From: Komagataeibacter diospyri | GTDB lineage: Bacteria > Pseudomonadota > Alphaproteobacteria > Acetobacterales > Acetobacteraceae | NCBI RefSeq assembly: GCF_006538165.1 | Contig: NZ_BDLU01000065.1 | Span: 1 to 64,000, forward strand | Direction of reading: 5' to 3' | DNA length: 64,000 nt | In this document: positions 17,390 through 26,423 of the stretch, one piece after another | How positions within the stretch are numbered: position 1 is the stretch's first letter | Layout of the letters: each line of letters opens with the position of its first letter | Notes under the pieces: generated by a model | The model's database searches: none | What the model saw: the letters and a program-made list of their open reading frames with translations, nothing else | Told to the model about the DNA's origin: nothing | Position numbers and translations under genes: made by a program

Positions 17390-20338
17390 TCAGGAAAGCT
17401 GGTCCACGGATGTATCCTGCTCCTGCAGGAAAGCCGTGATCTCCCGCGCCGCGGCACTCAGGCCAAGGCGGCGGACCGTCACCCCTTCGGGGAAGGCGGA
17501 CAGAAGGCGTGACGGGGTGCGCCGGTCCAGCAGGACAAATACACCCCTGTCCTGCCGGCTGCGGATCAGGCGCCCGAACGCCTGACGCAGGCGCAGGCGG
17601 GCTATCCTGTCATCATAGCGCCCCGGTGCGCCACCGGACAGGTGAATGCGCCGTTCACGGTGCAGGATGTCGGGACGCGGCCATGGCACGCGTTCGAACG
17701 CCACCAGACGCAGCGCATTGCCCGGCACGTCCACCCCATCACGCATCGCATCCGTACCCAGCAGGCAGGCATTGCGTTCACTGCGCAGTATGTCCACCAG
17801 TGTGGCGTTGTCCATCGGGTCCACATGCTGGGCAAACAGCGGCAGGCCCGCGGCTTCCAGCGGGGTTACGATGCGGCGATAGACTTCGCGCAGGCGCGAT
17901 ATGGCGGTAAACAGCCCCAGCGCGCCCCCGTTCGACGCCATGAACAGCGTGCGGTAGGCCCCGGCCAGCGCGGCCGGGTCATCATGCGCCACATCGGTGA
18001 TGATGAAGGCGCGACTCTGTTTCGCGTAATCAAACGGACTGGGAAATGACGACCGGATTGCAGGGGACGGCAGGTGGATCGCGCCCGAGCGTGCTTCGGC
18101 TGCGTCCCAGGCACGCTCGGCGCTGTCATTTTCCGTGTCCTCGCCCGTCTCGTCACGCAATGTGGCCGATGTCACCAGCACGCCGTGCGCAGGGGCTGCC
18201 AGCACGCTGGCAAACGGAATGGTCGGGTCCAGCCAGTGGCGGTACAGCCCCACGTCCCGCTCGCCGGGGTTCTGGCCCTCGCGCCGGTCCATGCGGATAT
18301 AGTCGATATATTGTGGGGTTTCGCCTGCGGGCGGCTGCTCTCCTGCCTGCATGGTACCCAGCATGGCGCACCAGCCATCCACGCGTGACAGCGCCCGCCT
18401 GCGGATTGACCGGATGGCGGCGGCAATCCGTTCGCGCATGGGGGTGTCCAGCCAGTCGGCTTCGGTTTCCAGCGCTTCATCCAGCCGGGCGATCAGGGTG
18501 CGCAGTGGTTCGGCCAGCCGCCGCAGTGCACGTTCCAGCCCCTGTGCTGCCGCATGCAGGGATTCGGGCATGGGGTGCAGGTCACATTCACTGTCGCTGC
18601 GACGCTGGCCGCCCTCGGGGCTGCCATGGGTGCGCGCCAGCACCTGCTGGCGCAGTTCATGCAGCAGGGCTTCCGACGGGTTGGACAGGGTGGGTTCGCC
18701 GTTTTCCTCCGGCGCGTCCGTCGGGGCTGATGCTTTGTTGCCGGGATCCAGTGCTGCCAGACGGGCGGACCATCCCGGCGCGGGCAGGGCGCGGGCGGCC
18801 ATCAGCGCCGTGTCCAGCGGTGTCTCGATACGGGGAATATGCACCAGCAGGTCTTCCAGCCTGCGCCGCAGGCCGCGCGCGCGCGATCGTGCGCCCTCTG
18901 CCCCCAGCAGCCAGCGCCGCAGTTCAGCGGCCTCCAGCCCGGACAGTTCCAGGGCGAAGGCGCTGTCGGCGGCATCGGCGATATGATGCCCCTCGTCCAT
19001 GATGTAGCGCGTGGGGGTGTTGTCCTCGTTATTGGTGTCCGCGCCGTCCATGGCGTGCCATGCCGCCTGTGACATGACCAGCGCGTGGTTGGCGATCACA
19101 AGGTCCGCCGTGCGGGCACGGCGGATGGAGTGTTCGACCATGCATTGCTGGTAATGCGGGCACGCACCATGGATGCATTCGCCGCGCCGGTCCGCGATGC
19201 CGGTCAGCAGGCCGCGCCCGAACAGGTCGGTAAACCACCCCGGCAGGTCGCCGCCAAACAGGTCGCCATCACGCGTATGCGCTGCCCACAGGGCCACAAG
19301 CGCCAGCCCGATGATGGTGTGGTTCGCCGCCTGCCCACGCGACAGCGCGATATTCACGCTTTCTTCCATGTTCAGCAGGCACAGGTAGTTTTCCCGCCCT
19401 TTGCGGACCACGACATGGCTGCGCCGGATGTCGGGATCGGGATAGACACGGGCCAGTTCCGATTCGATCTGTCGCTGCAGGTGACGGGTGTACGTGCTGA
19501 TCCATACGGCCCCGCCATTGCGCTGCGCCCAGATGCTGGCGGGGGCGACGTAGCCAAGGGTCTTGCCGGTGCCGGTGCCCGCTTCCGCCAGCACCATGTG
19601 CGGGTCGCCCTGTGTCGTGCGCGGGGCGAAGGCATGGGCTGCAACGTGGCTGAAGGCTTCCTGCGCAGGACGGTGTTCGGCCCCTTCGCCAAGGATCGTG
19701 CGCAGGTGCGCGCGCGCTTCCTCCCCCGTGACCGGGTGTGTGGCGGGTGCGGGACGGGGCGCGGTTTCTTCCCATTTGGGCAGGCGTGTCCAGACCTTCA
19801 GCGCCTCATTGGGCTGGATCATGCCCGCAGGCAGCCCGCCGGCGGGGGGCAGCCCCAGTGCGGCGCAGACCGATGGTCCCCATGCCCATCCGGCCTTGCG
19901 CATGCCCCAGGCCAGCGTGGCCTTTATGCTGCCTTCGGGCGTATTGCGGCTGGCCGCGATCCGGCGCAGCAGTTCAAACGCCAGATCGGGCAGCAGGTCG
20001 GCTTCCGGTGCGTCCAGCCTGTTTTCGGCAATGCCAAGTGCCGCCCCCAGCCCGCGCGCGGTCGGTGGCGCGCCATGGGCGGGAAGGGCGAAGGCGAACA
20101 GTTCCAGCAGGTCCAGCCATGGGCTGGGGCGTGGCGGCGGTGGCAGGTCCAGCCTGCGTGCGGTCGCGGGCGCATGGATGACCATGGGGATGGGCCACTG
20201 GGGCAGTTCGCGCCGTATGTCATCGGCTGACATGGACAGGATTTCCCCGTCCGGGGTCAGCACCGACCATGCGCCGTGCCGGGGAATGAGCGCCGGCGCA
20301 CTGTCCGGCAGGGGCGGGGTGTCTGGCATGTCGGTCAA
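17390..20338 (-). CDS. DinG/XPD-type ATP-dependent DNA helicase
   Basis: A 982-residue superfamily 2 helicase. Walker A is AEAGTGTGKTLGYV near residue 255, the Walker B box is DEGHH near 440, and the late motif VI is RLRQAFGRLIRSRQDRGVF. Cysteines at NYLC and in GECIHGACPHYQQC fit the four ligands of the XPD/DinG iron-sulphur cluster. These helicases unwind DNA 5'-3' and process R-loops or G-quadruplexes. The N-terminal 230 residues before the helicase core are family-variable. The gene is divergent from lysS. Confidence 0.9.
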   Translation of the reverse strand: MTDMPDTPPLPDSAPALIPRHGAWSVLTPDGEILSMSADDIRRELPQWPIPMVIHAPATARRLDLPPPPRPSPWLDLLELFAFALPAHGAPPTARGLGAALGIAENRLDAPEADLLPDLAFELLRRIAASRNTPEGSIKATLAWGMRKAGWAWGPSVCAALGLPPAGGLPAGMIQPNEALKVWTRLPKWEETAPRPAPATHPVTGEEARAHLRTILGEGAEHRPAQEAFSHVAAHAFAPRTTQGDPHMVLAEAGTGTGKTLGYVAPASIWAQRNGGAVWISTYTRHLQRQIESELARVYPDPDIRRSHVVVRKGRENYLCLLNMEESVNIALSRGQAANHTIIGLALVALWAAHTRDGDLFGGDLPGWFTDLFGRGLLTGIADRRGECIHGACPHYQQCMVEHSIRRARTADLVIANHALVMSQAAWHAMDGADTNNEDNTPTRYIMDEGHHIADAADSAFALELSGLEAAELRRWLLGAEGARSRARGLRRRLEDLLVHIPRIETPLDTALMAARALPAPGWSARLAALDPGNKASAPTDAPEENGEPTLSNPSEALLHELRQQVLARTHGSPEGGQRRSDSECDLHPMPESLHAAAQGLERALRRLAEPLRTLIARLDEALETEADWLDTPMRERIAAAIRSIRRRALSRVDGWCAMLGTMQAGEQPPAGETPQYIDYIRMDRREGQNPGERDVGLYRHWLDPTIPFASVLAAPAHGVLVTSATLRDETGEDTENDSAERAWDAAEARSGAIHLPSPAIRSSFPSPFDYAKQSRAFIITDVAHDDPAALAGAYRTLFMASNGGALGLFTAISRLREVYRRIVTPLEAAGLPLFAQHVDPMDNATLVDILRSERNACLLGTDAMRDGVDVPGNALRLVAFERVPWPRPDILHRERRIHLSGGAPGRYDDRIARLRLRQAFGRLIRSRQDRGVFVLLDRRTPSRLLSAFPEGVTVRRLGLSAAAREITAFLQEQDTSVDQLS

Positions 20339-20461
20339 TGATATAGGGCACGGGCGGGCAGATGTCGCCCGTCGTGTGTCATGTCATTATTATTGCTGTG
20401 CCCCCGGGCGCGAAATAGGATAGATTGACCCGCGCCCTTCCTGTCCATAGCTTGCCGGTCC

Positions 20462-22069
20462 ATGTCAGAACAGCATCGTCCCCTTATCTCGCCCCTTCCC
20501 AAGTCCTGGCCGTTTGAGGAGGCCGCCAAACTGTCCACGCATGTTGGCGCGCGTGAGGTCACGGCTGACCGACCCGCCCTGCTGGAAACCGGCTATGGCC
20601 CGTCGGGACTGCCCCATATCGGCACGTTTGGCGAAGTCGCGCGTACATCATGGGTGCGTCAGGCATTTACGAAGCTGACCGGCCTGCCCACGCGCCTGCT
20701 GGCGTTTTCCGATGACATGGATGCCCTGCGCAAGGTGCCGGACAACGTGCCAAACCAGGACATGCTGCGCCAGTATATCGGCAAGCCGCTGTCGCGCGTG
20801 CCCGACCCGTTTGGCACCCATGAATCCTTTGCTGCCCACAATAATGCCCGCCTGCGGTCCTTTCTCGACGGGTTCGGGTTTGAATATGAATTCGCATCCT
20901 CCACGCAATATTACGAAGGCGGCCGCTTTGATGCCGCACTGAAGCGCGTGCTGGAAGTGCATGATGAAATCGTGGCCGTGATCGCCCCGACACTGGGTGA
21001 GGAACGCCGCGCCACCTATTCCCCCGTCCTGCCCGTCCACCCGCGCACTGGTCAGGTCATGCAGGTGAAGATGGATGCGATCGACCCCGTGGCGGGCACG
21101 GTGCGCTGGACGGATGAGGACGGCGAGACGTTCGAGACTCCGGTCACCGGCGGTCATGCCAAGATGCAGTGGAAGGCCGACTGGGCCATGCGCTGGTACG
21201 CGCTGGGCGTTGATTACGAAATGTCGGGCAAGGACCTGATTGACAGCGTGCGGCTGTCGGGCAGGATCTGCCGTATCCTTGGCGGTCATCCGCCCGCGGG
21301 TTTGACGTACGAGCTGTTCCTTGACCAGAACGGCCAGAAGATTTCCAAGTCCAAGGGCAACGGGATTTCGGTTGAGGAATGGCTGCGCTACGCCCCGGCG
21401 GAAAGCCTTGGCCAGTACATGTTCAACGCCCCGCAGCGCGCCAAGCGCCTGTTCTTTGACGTGATCCCCAAGGCCACGGATGAATACCTGGCCCATGTAG
21501 CCAAGGCGAAAACGCTGGCGGCGGAAGATCCCGCCCTGCTGACCAACCCGGCATGGTTCATCCACAAGGGGGAAATCCCGGCGGACGCGGGCAGCCCGGT
21601 CACGTTTGGCATGCTGCTCAACCTCGCCTCCGTCGCCAATGCCGAGACGCCGGATGTGCTGTGGAAGTTCATCCAGCGTTATGATGCGAAGGCCACCCCC
21701 ACCAGCTGCCCCATGCTGGCGCGGCTGGTGGATCATGCCATCGTCTATTATGCCGATTTCGTCCGCCCGACGAAGCATTACCGTGCGCCTGATGCGCATG
21801 AACGCAAGGCGCTGGCCGACCTGGCTGAAGCCCTGCGCGGGCTGGAAGGGGGCGAGGTATCCCCCGATGCCTGCCAGAACCTTGTGTTTGAAATCGGCAA
21901 GACCCATGGCTTCGAGCCGCTGCGGGCGTGGTTCGGCTGTTTGTATGAAGTGCTGCTGGGACAGAAGGAAGGCCCGCGTTTCGGGATTTTCGTGGCGTTG
22001 TACGGGATTGCGGAAACCGTGGCCCTGATCGAAGCGGCATTGACCCGTAACGAAGGGGCCGTGGCCTAA
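20462..22069 (+). CDS. lysS: class I lysyl-tRNA synthetase
   Basis: Charges tRNA-Lys with lysine. The 535-residue enzyme is the archaeal-type class I form, not the class II LysS of E. coli. The HIGH-like motif is LPHIGTFGEV near residue 50 and the KMSKS-like motif is KISKSKGNGIS near 297. Many alphaproteobacteria use this form. It lies just upstream of mprF, whose known partner reaction uses Lys-tRNA as lysine donor, with 10 bp between the genes. Confidence 0.95.
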   Translation: MSEQHRPLISPLPKSWPFEEAAKLSTHVGAREVTADRPALLETGYGPSGLPHIGTFGEVARTSWVRQAFTKLTGLPTRLLAFSDDMDALRKVPDNVPNQDMLRQYIGKPLSRVPDPFGTHESFAAHNNARLRSFLDGFGFEYEFASSTQYYEGGRFDAALKRVLEVHDEIVAVIAPTLGEERRATYSPVLPVHPRTGQVMQVKMDAIDPVAGTVRWTDEDGETFETPVTGGHAKMQWKADWAMRWYALGVDYEMSGKDLIDSVRLSGRICRILGGHPPAGLTYELFLDQNGQKISKSKGNGISVEEWLRYAPAESLGQYMFNAPQRAKRLFFDVIPKATDEYLAHVAKAKTLAAEDPALLTNPAWFIHKGEIPADAGSPVTFGMLLNLASVANAETPDVLWKFIQRYDAKATPTSCPMLARLVDHAIVYYADFVRPTKHYRAPDAHERKALADLAEALRGLEGGEVSPDACQNLVFEIGKTHGFEPLRAWFGCLYEVLLGQKEGPRFGIFVALYGIAETVALIEAALTRNEGAVA

Positions 22070-22079
22070 GGGCCAGCCC

Positions 22080-24179
22080 ATGTCCGACCATCCGTTGCAC
22101 GACGCGCCCCACGAGCCCGATGGGGAAAGAAATGCGACCGGGGGAAGCGTGCCGCCACCGTCAAGGCATCCATTGCTGCGGCACCTGCCGCACGTGCTGG
22201 GCCTGCTGCTGCTGGTCGGTGCCGTGGTCGTGGTGCAGCGCGAGGTGCGCCATCTGCACTGGCGCGACATAAGCCATGCACTGGCTGCCATCCCGGTCGG
22301 AACATTATGGGCCGGGGCGGGCTTTACGCTGCTGTCCTATCTTGTCCTGTCCTTCTATGACTGGCTTGCGGTGCGTCAGGTGGGGTGCCCGCTTGGGTTC
22401 AGGCGCACGGCGTTTGCCGCATTCTGTTCGTACGTGCTGTCGCATAACCTTGGGTTTTCCGCCATTTCCGGGGCGGCGGTCCGCTTCAGGCTATATGGCA
22501 ACTGGGGCCTGAAGCCATTTCAGGTTGCACAGATCATCGCCTTCTGTTCGGCCACCTACCTGCTGGGGGCGGCGGTGCTGATCGGCAGCGTGCTGGTACT
22601 GGAACCCGGAACGGTGCCCTTCGTGGGCCACATGTTGCCCGGAATCCTCATGCGGCTGGTGGGGATCGTGCTGTGGGGCGGGGTCATCGCCTATGTCGTC
22701 ATGGGCCGTTATGTGAACGAGATCCGGCTATGGCGGTGGCAGATCACCTTTCCGTCCTCTGGCATGGCGGTCATGCAGACGCTGGTTGCGACACTGGAAG
22801 TGGCGGCGACGGCGGCTATCGCCTACACGTTCCTGCCTTCAGCACCGGGTCTGGATTACGGCACGTTCCTTGCCATCTATATCGCGTCCTACACCGCGGG
22901 TCTTGTGGCCAGCGTGCCCGGCGGCCTGGGTGTCTTTGATGGCGCGATGATGTTCGCGCTGGGACCGTATGTGCCCGCGACCCGGATCGTGACCGCCATC
23001 CTGATCTTCCGGCTGTTCTATTACATCGTGCCGCTGTTCGTGGCAGGGATCATGTTTGCCGCCCACGAACTGTTCCTGCGCGGGGATGCGGCCCTGTCGC
23101 GCAAGGTGGGGGCGCGCAGCCCGGTGCGGGGACCGCGCATGGGGCGTCCCAGTCAGGTCATACGCGAAAGCGAGGCCGATTTTTCCGTGGCCGTGGCCAC
23201 TGGCGCGGTCTCGCTATGTGGCGGCCTGCTGCTGGCGCTGACCCTGCTGGACCCGGAAAACTGGCTGAATACGGGTCGCATGCAGCCCCTGTTCGCGACG
23301 GTGGGGGATTATCTGCTGTCACTGATCGGGGTCGTGCTGATCGGTCTTGGCATCGGCCTGTCGCAGCGTGTGACGCTGGCGTGGAAGGCGACAATGATAC
23401 TGCTGGCGGGGGCGTGCGGGCTGACCCTGCTGCGGGGATCGCCCATGGCGGTGCCGGGGCTGCTCATGCTGGTCTGCATGCTGCTTGCGCCATTCCGCGG
23501 GTCGTATTACCGCCATGCCCGGATCATGAGCGAACCGCTTTCTTCCCACACCATTGTATCTCTTGTGCTGCTGATCAGTTCCATCGTCGTTCTGATCATG
23601 GCGGGGCCGCATGATTCCGCGGGCGGTAGCTGGTGGGAAATCATGCTGTTCGCCACGCGTCCGGGTATTGCCCAGTGGACGCTGGGGCTTGCGGTCATGC
23701 TGGCGCTGGTCACGATCGTGCGGCTGGTACGGCCAGGCCGCATTCAGGTGATGCCGTGGAATGCGCAGACGCAGGCGCTGTACCACAGCTTTGACCATTC
23801 GCTGGATGGGCTGGGGCAGATGACACCGGTGCCGGTAGGGCTGATACCGGGTGCGCGTCGGCGTGCACTTTTGCCCTTTGTAAGGATGGGGTCCTATCTG
23901 GTCGGGCTGGGTGATCCGGCGGGGAAGGCGGATGACTGTACATCCGCCATATGGTGGTTGCGTGACCTTGCATTGCAGGAAGGATGCCAGCCGGTTTTCT
24001 GGCATGTCGGAATTAGCCTGCTGCCTGTCTATAACGAGCTGGGCCTGACACCGTGGCCCCTGACGGAAGAGGGGCATCCGACCCATCCCGGTTATCTGTG
24101 TGCCGCGGCGGATGACCTGACCATGGTCCGTACCCTGATACGACCTTCATTTCATGTCCCATCACAGGCGGAGGAATAA
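22080..24179 (+). CDS. mprF: MprF-like lysyl-phosphatidylglycerol flippase with shortened synthase domain
   Basis: MprF proteins lysinylate phosphatidylglycerol with Lys-tRNA and flip the product, giving resistance to cationic peptides. Here residues about 40-350 form the multi-helix flippase part (GAAVRFRLYGNWGLKPFQ, VPGGLGVFDGAMMFALGP), followed by more membrane segments to about 545. The cytoplasmic part begins at about 557 and contains MGSYLVGLGDPAGKADD and GCQPVFWHVGISLLPVYNELGL. The protein stops at 699 residues, whereas full-length MprF is near 850. The missing part is the second half of the tandem acyltransferase-like synthase domain, so catalytic activity is doubtful. Confidence 0.8.
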   Translation: MSDHPLHDAPHEPDGERNATGGSVPPPSRHPLLRHLPHVLGLLLLVGAVVVVQREVRHLHWRDISHALAAIPVGTLWAGAGFTLLSYLVLSFYDWLAVRQVGCPLGFRRTAFAAFCSYVLSHNLGFSAISGAAVRFRLYGNWGLKPFQVAQIIAFCSATYLLGAAVLIGSVLVLEPGTVPFVGHMLPGILMRLVGIVLWGGVIAYVVMGRYVNEIRLWRWQITFPSSGMAVMQTLVATLEVAATAAIAYTFLPSAPGLDYGTFLAIYIASYTAGLVASVPGGLGVFDGAMMFALGPYVPATRIVTAILIFRLFYYIVPLFVAGIMFAAHELFLRGDAALSRKVGARSPVRGPRMGRPSQVIRESEADFSVAVATGAVSLCGGLLLALTLLDPENWLNTGRMQPLFATVGDYLLSLIGVVLIGLGIGLSQRVTLAWKATMILLAGACGLTLLRGSPMAVPGLLMLVCMLLAPFRGSYYRHARIMSEPLSSHTIVSLVLLISSIVVLIMAGPHDSAGGSWWEIMLFATRPGIAQWTLGLAVMLALVTIVRLVRPGRIQVMPWNAQTQALYHSFDHSLDGLGQMTPVPVGLIPGARRRALLPFVRMGSYLVGLGDPAGKADDCTSAIWWLRDLALQEGCQPVFWHVGISLLPVYNELGLTPWPLTEEGHPTHPGYLCAAADDLTMVRTLIRPSFHVPSQAEE

Positions 24180-24215
24180 GCCCGTGCGCATTCCGTGCGA
24201 CATGGTGGGGTGCCC

Positions 24216-24953
24216 ATGACCAGCCATGAGGGGTTATTGACCCATTTTTCCACCGTGGTGGGGCTGCCCAGCCTGTCCGGCGCCTTCCTCATGGCGTTTC
24301 CGGCGCTGTTTTCCATTGTCAATCCGTTGGGGGCCGCGCTGATTTTCGCGCAGGTTACTGCGGGACATGACCGGCGTGCCTGCATGTCGCTGGCGCGGCA
24401 GGTCGCGTTCTATTCCGCGATGCTGATGCTGGCCTCGATCTGGATCGGCGGGCTGGTTCTTTCATTTTTCGGCATTACCATTGATGCCCTGCGTATTGCG
24501 GGCGGACTGGTGGTGGCGGTACGGGCATGGTCCCTGCTGCAGGCCCCCGAAACGGAGGAAGCCCGCAAGCAGGCGCAGGCCAGCCAGGGCGGTTCGGCAC
24601 AGGCCAGCAGCAACATGATGGGACAGGCGTTTTTTCCCCTGACCATGCCCTTTACCGTTGGTCCCGGCACGATCGCAGTTGCCATTGCGCTGGGATCGGA
24701 AGGGCCGCCGGGCGGGAACCACATTGTCTTCTATGGCGTACTGTCACTGGCGGCCATGCTGGTGGCTGCGATCGTATGGGCGGCCTATACTTATGCCGAC
24801 CAGCTTCTGTGTCTGCTGGGTACGACCGGCACGCGCATTGTCTCGCGCCTTGCTGCCCTGATCCTGCTGTCGATCGGCGTGCAGATCCTGATTACCGGCA
24901 TACAGGGTGTGGTCCTGTCCAGCGCGCGGTCCATTTTGCTTATGGCTGGCTGA
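24216..24953 (+). CDS. MarC family integral membrane protein
   Basis: A 245-residue protein with about six membrane helices. It contains the MarC signatures FSIVNPLGAALIFAQ near residue 40 and FFPLTMPFTVGPGTIAVAIA near 140. Function in the family is unresolved; the older link to multiple antibiotic resistance was not upheld. The ATG at 24216 is preferred to the GTG 21 bases upstream. It follows mprF by 36 bp, and its end overlaps the convergent UDG-family gene by 14 bp. Confidence 0.88.
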   Translation: MTSHEGLLTHFSTVVGLPSLSGAFLMAFPALFSIVNPLGAALIFAQVTAGHDRRACMSLARQVAFYSAMLMLASIWIGGLVLSFFGITIDALRIAGGLVVAVRAWSLLQAPETEEARKQAQASQGGSAQASSNMMGQAFFPLTMPFTVGPGTIAVAIALGSEGPPGGNHIVFYGVLSLAAMLVAAIVWAAYTYADQLLCLLGTTGTRIVSRLAALILLSIGVQILITGIQGVVLSSARSILLMAG

Positions 24954-25569
24954 AGGCTGGGGATAATGGCGGGATGTCCGGCAGGTCATTACCCGCCAGT
25001 ATGGCCCGCACGCAGGCCCGTAATGCAGGCAGCACATCCGCGCCAAACCGTGGCGTGCGCCGTTCCCATGCCCCCGTACGCCACGATGGATGGGGCAGGG
25101 GGAAATACCGGGGCAGGTAACGCCGGAAATCAAGGCAGCGGGCACTGACGCGTCCCTTGCCCAGAATATGCTGCTGGGCATAGGACCCGACCACCAGTGT
25201 CAGCCTGATATAAGGCATCTGCGCCATGATGCGTGCACGCCATTGCGGCGCGCATTCGGGCCGCGGAGGGCAGTCACCCCCCTGTGGCAGCCTGCCGGGG
25301 TAACACAACCCCATGGGAACCAGTGCGATACGGCTGGAATCATAGAATGTCGCCCGGTCGATTCCCATCCAGCCACGCAGCCTGTCCCCAGATGCATCAT
25401 TGAAGGACTGTCCGGTTTCATGCACGCGCGTGCCGGGGGCCTGACTGGCGATCAATAGCCGTGCCGTGCGTGATACATGCAGAACCGGACGGGGACCAAG
25501 CGGCAGGTGGGCGGCACAAATCTGGCACGCGCGGATGGCGTCCAGAAGCTCTTCCAGTGTTTCGGCCAT
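24940..25569 (-). CDS. uracil-DNA glycosylase family protein
   Basis: The 209-residue protein has the family fold. An N-terminal CQIC pair is followed by motif A, LLIASQAPGTRVHETGQSF, and a C-terminal motif B, LPHPSWRTGAW. It is related to the small UDG-like proteins rather than classical Ung, and removal of uracil is possible but not certain. Only the N-terminal Cys pair is a clear candidate for part of an iron-sulphur site. It lies 9 bp downstream of the sirtuin gene and is probably co-transcribed. Confidence 0.8.
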   Translation of the reverse strand: MAETLEELLDAIRACQICAAHLPLGPRPVLHVSRTARLLIASQAPGTRVHETGQSFNDASGDRLRGWMGIDRATFYDSSRIALVPMGLCYPGRLPQGGDCPPRPECAPQWRARIMAQMPYIRLTLVVGSYAQQHILGKGRVSARCLDFRRYLPRYFPLPHPSWRTGAWERRTPRFGADVLPALRACVRAILAGNDLPDIPPLSPAFSQP

Positions 25570-25578
25570 GGCCCAGCT

Positions 25579-26283
25579 TTACGCTTCCAGCAGGTCGCGT
25601 GTCCATGCTGGTACGGTGCGTGTCGCGGGGCCGATAACGGCCTGGTCAAAGGCGGAGGGACCGGACGGGATTTCAAGATTGAACAGCATCGTATCCGCAT
25701 GTCCGGCCACGCTGTCCACAAAACCTGCGGCGGGATAGACCACGCCGGACGTGCCGATGGCGACAAACAGGTCACATTCGGCCAGATGCCGGGCAATAAT
25801 GTCCATATGGTAAGGCATTTCCCCAAACCAGACGATATCGGGCCGCAGTGCTGGCTGGCCGCAGGCAGGGCAGGCGGTATCGGGAAAACAGTCCGTTCGC
25901 CACGCCGGGGTTGCGTGGCAGGCTGTGCAGCGCAGGCGCAGAAGTTCGCCATGCATGTGGATGACATTGTGGCTACCGGCGCGTTCATGCAGGTCATCGA
26001 TATTCTGGGTGACGATGGTGACCTGCCCATCCCAGCGCCGCTCCCGTCCTGCGCGTTCCAGTTCCGCCAGCGCCAGATGGGCGGCATTGGGGTGGACAGT
26101 GGGTAACAGTGCCCGCAGGCCGTTATAGAAACGGTCCACCCGCAGGGGATCGCGGATGAAGCCCTGCGGGGTGCAGATATCCTCGATCCGTTCATGGTTC
26201 CACAGCCCGTCTGCCCCACGGAAGGTCTGTAGTCCCGATTCCTCGCTGATGCCTGCTCCGGTCAGGACCACGATGCGTTGCAT
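25579..26283 (-). CDS. cobB: NAD-dependent protein deacylase (sirtuin, CobB-like)
   Basis: Removes acyl groups from lysine using NAD. The 234-residue protein has GAGISEESGLQTFRG near residue 8, TQNIDDLHERAG, catalytic His in VIHMHGELL, zinc cysteines in CTACH and CPACG, and VWFGEMP and AIGTSGVVYPAAGF. In CobB and SIRT5 a Tyr-x-x-Arg pair in the FYNARRR or FYHYRRE segment reads succinyl groups. Here the segment is FYNGLRALL, so the Arg position holds Leu and the segment is two residues shorter than in CobB. The ATG at 26283 gives the standard start. It forms an operon with the UDG-family gene. Confidence 0.93.
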   Translation of the reverse strand: MQRIVVLTGAGISEESGLQTFRGADGLWNHERIEDICTPQGFIRDPLRVDRFYNGLRALLPTVHPNAAHLALAELERAGRERRWDGQVTIVTQNIDDLHERAGSHNVIHMHGELLRLRCTACHATPAWRTDCFPDTACPACGQPALRPDIVWFGEMPYHMDIIARHLAECDLFVAIGTSGVVYPAAGFVDSVAGHADTMLFNLEIPSGPSAFDQAVIGPATRTVPAWTRDLLEA

Positions 26284-26338
26284 GATGGCATTTCTCCCGT
26301 TGGTTGCCGCTCGAGTGTGGAGGATTGCCGTACATAAG

Positions 26339-26371
26339 AAAACCGCCATGGGCAGAACCCATGGCGGTTTT
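26339..26371. terminator. bidirectional terminator after adhB
   Basis: AAAACCGCCATGGG and CCCATGGCGGTTTT pair perfectly around CAGAA. On the minus strand the stem ends in TTTT, suiting the adhB transcript, whose stop lies 52 bp to the right at 26424. Confidence 0.9.
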
Positions 26372-26423
26372 CAGTAACGGTATCAGGAAAAGGCGGTCCC
26401 CGGAGGGGGACCACCCATCCGCC

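Noticed and set aside
20648..22291. 547-codon open frame antisense to lysS and the mprF start
   Set aside because: Composition is that of a reverse-strand shadow; the sense genes are certain.
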